NCBI GenBank assembly: GCA_900754805.1 | Contig: CAAEEE010000376.1 | Location: forward strand, 1-6,406 | Source of the DNA: Clostridia bacterium | GTDB taxonomy: Bacteria > Bacillota > Clostridia > Peptostreptococcales > Anaerovoracaceae | Direction of reading: 5' to 3' | DNA: 6,406 bases | Shown here: positions 5,453-6,406 of the stretch, piece by piece | How the letters are laid out: each line of letters starts with the position of its first letter | Position numbering within the stretch: the first letter of the stretch is position 1 | The notes under the pieces: generated by a model | What the model was told of the DNA's origin: nothing | The model's database searches: none | What the model saw: the letters and a program-made list of their open reading frames with translations, nothing else | Made by a program: the position numbers and the translations under genes

Positions 5453-6166
5453 ATGAAGATTTTTGCGATTGGTGACCTGCACCTTTCCTTCGGCGAGGCG
5501 GTGGAAAAACCGATGGATATTTTCGGGGGAGAGTGGGTCGGTCATGCGGAAAAACTGCATAAAAACTGGCTTGAGACGGTCGCGGATGAGGATCTTGTAA
5601 TCGTCTGCGGCGATGTTTCATGGGGGCTGCGGCTCGAAGAGGCGATGGCGGACCTTGACTGGGTGCACGCTTTGCCCGGGAAAAAAGTTTTTTTCAAGGG
5701 AAATCACGATCTTTGGTGGCAGTCTGTGGGAAAACTCAATCATTTGTATGATGACGGCACGATGAATTTCATGCAGTGCAAAGCGTATGTCACGGAAGAC
5801 GACAGAAAAATTGCGATTTGCGGAAGCCGCGGCTGGATATGCCCGGGCACGGATGGATTTTCGGAACACGACCGTAAAATCTATAACCGTGAAGTTTCAA
5901 GACTTCGGATGTCGCTGGAAGAAGCGAGGAAGCAGGGCAGTTCTGAAATTATTGGGGTGCTGCATTATCCCCCGACGAATGACAAGCATCAGGCATCGGA
6001 TTTTACGAGGCTGATGGAGGAGTATGGCGTGAAAACATGCGTGTACGGACATCTTCACGGAAAGGATGTTTTTCCGAACGGACTGAAGGGCGTATATAAC
6101 GGCGTGGAATATCGACTGGTATCGCTCGACTATTTGCAGGCAAAACCTGAGGAGGTACAGATATGA
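5453..6166 (+). CDS. Calcineurin-like metallophosphoesterase
   Basis: A 237-residue cytoplasmic protein of the binuclear-metal phosphoesterase superfamily. Every metal motif is present in order: Asp8-x-His10 (GDLH), Asp54 (CGDVSWG), Asn84-His85 (KGNHD), His171 (LHYPP), and His200-x-His202 (YGHLHG). It is therefore probably active on a phosphodiester or phosphomonoester; the substrate cannot be read from the sequence. Trp-rich segments (SWG after Asp54, DLWWQ after the GNHD His, GSRGW at 124-128) suggest the bacterial subgroup annotated as predicted phosphohydrolase (COG1768, from memory). AAGGGG (5436-5441) sits 11 bases before ATG 5453. Its TGA overlaps the deoB ATG (ATGA 6163-6166), so the two are probably co-translated. 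That hints at a role near nucleotide or sugar-phosphate metabolism, which is inference only. Confidence 0.92.
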   Translation: MKIFAIGDLHLSFGEAVEKPMDIFGGEWVGHAEKLHKNWLETVADEDLVIVCGDVSWGLRLEEAMADLDWVHALPGKKVFFKGNHDLWWQSVGKLNHLYDDGTMNFMQCKAYVTEDDRKIAICGSRGWICPGTDGFSEHDRKIYNREVSRLRMSLEEARKQGSSEIIGVLHYPPTNDKHQASDFTRLMEEYGVKTCVYGHLHGKDVFPNGLKGVYNGVEYRLVSLDYLQAKPEEVQI

Positions 6167-6406
6167 AAAAAGTGATTTTGGTGGTTACTGACAGTTTGGG
6201 TGTGGGACAGATGCCGGATGCTGCCGACTACGGCGATAAGGGCTGTGACACCTTTGGACATATTTGGGAGAAGAACGGCGGGCTCAATATCCCGAATCTG
6301 TTGACACTCGGATGGGGGAATATAGATGGTGTTCTGGACGGCAAAATTGCGGTTTCAGAGCCGAAAGGCTGCTTTGGAAAGCTGGCTGAGCTTTCCAAAG
6401 GCAAGG
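6163..6406 (+). CDS. deoB: Phosphopentomutase, N-terminal part (3' end outside the window)
   Basis: The first 81 residues of DeoB, which interconverts ribose-1-phosphate and ribose-5-phosphate (and the deoxy forms), linking nucleoside breakdown to central carbon metabolism. It belongs to the alkaline phosphatase superfamily and needs two Mn2+. Visible signatures are VVTDSLGVGQMPDA, with Asp10 a metal ligand, then YGDKGCDTFGHI (23-34) and GGLNIPNLLTLG (39-50). The window stops just before the region where the catalytic Thr is expected. GAGGAGGT (6149-6156) precedes ATG 6163 by 6 bases, and the start overlaps the stop of the metallophosphoesterase by 4 bases. The truncation is due to the window edge, not a broken gene. 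Confidence 0.95.
   Translation, partial: MKKVILVVTDSLGVGQMPDAADYGDKGCDTFGHIWEKNGGLNIPNLLTLGWGNIDGVLDGKIAVSEPKGCFGKLAELSKGK

Noticed and set aside
5165..5869. Minus-strand frames across the rmuC/metallophosphoesterase junction
   Set aside because: They cover two well-supported plus-strand genes and show no family features.
1..6406. Mobile element, defence island or CRISPR array
   Set aside because: No transposase, integrase, terminal repeats, direct-repeat array or defence gene families are visible.

Overview
This 6.4 kb window looks like core chromosome of a low-to-mid GC Gram-positive bacterium, most likely a clostridial Firmicute. The grounds are strong AGGAGG-type ribosome binding sites, a Gram-positive LexA box, an infC-rpmI-rplT operon with an AUU-started infC and an attenuator-type leader, and frequent AGA arginine codons. 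I see no insertion sequence, prophage, CRISPR array, rRNA or tRNA. It reads as housekeeping DNA, and I did not find a convincing new multi-gene system. The novelty lies in regulatory detail and in two genes I do not recognise.

Left part (1-1364): the last 71 codons of an unrecognised cysteine-containing protein, a short intrinsic terminator, and then a LysO/DUF340-type membrane protein (probable lysine exporter). Its start codon lies only 12 bases past that terminator's T-run. A long inverted repeat at 1291-1338 sits between it and the convergent lexA and should end transcription in both directions.

Middle (1365-3540): lexA on the minus strand and infC-rpmI-rplT on the plus strand are divergently transcribed. 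The lexA promoter has a LexA box over its -35. The infC promoter matches consensus closely. About 150 nt of leader follow, containing two mutually exclusive structures, a terminator hairpin and a long-range antiterminator, as expected of L20-responsive attenuation. IF3 starts at an AUU codon at 2345 behind a perfect Shine-Dalgarno, not at the ATG at 2267 inside the leader. A long compound hairpin ends the operon after rplT.

Right part (3541-6406): an extended -10 promoter leads into a tight plus-strand set: an unrecognised 178-residue protein, rmuC (predicted nuclease-related, DNA rearrangement), a calcineurin-like metallophosphoesterase, and the start of deoB (phosphopentomutase), cut by the window edge. 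Two junctions are 4-base ATGA overlaps and no terminator is visible between the genes, so they are probably one operon. DNA processing and nucleoside salvage could be linked here, but that link is inference.
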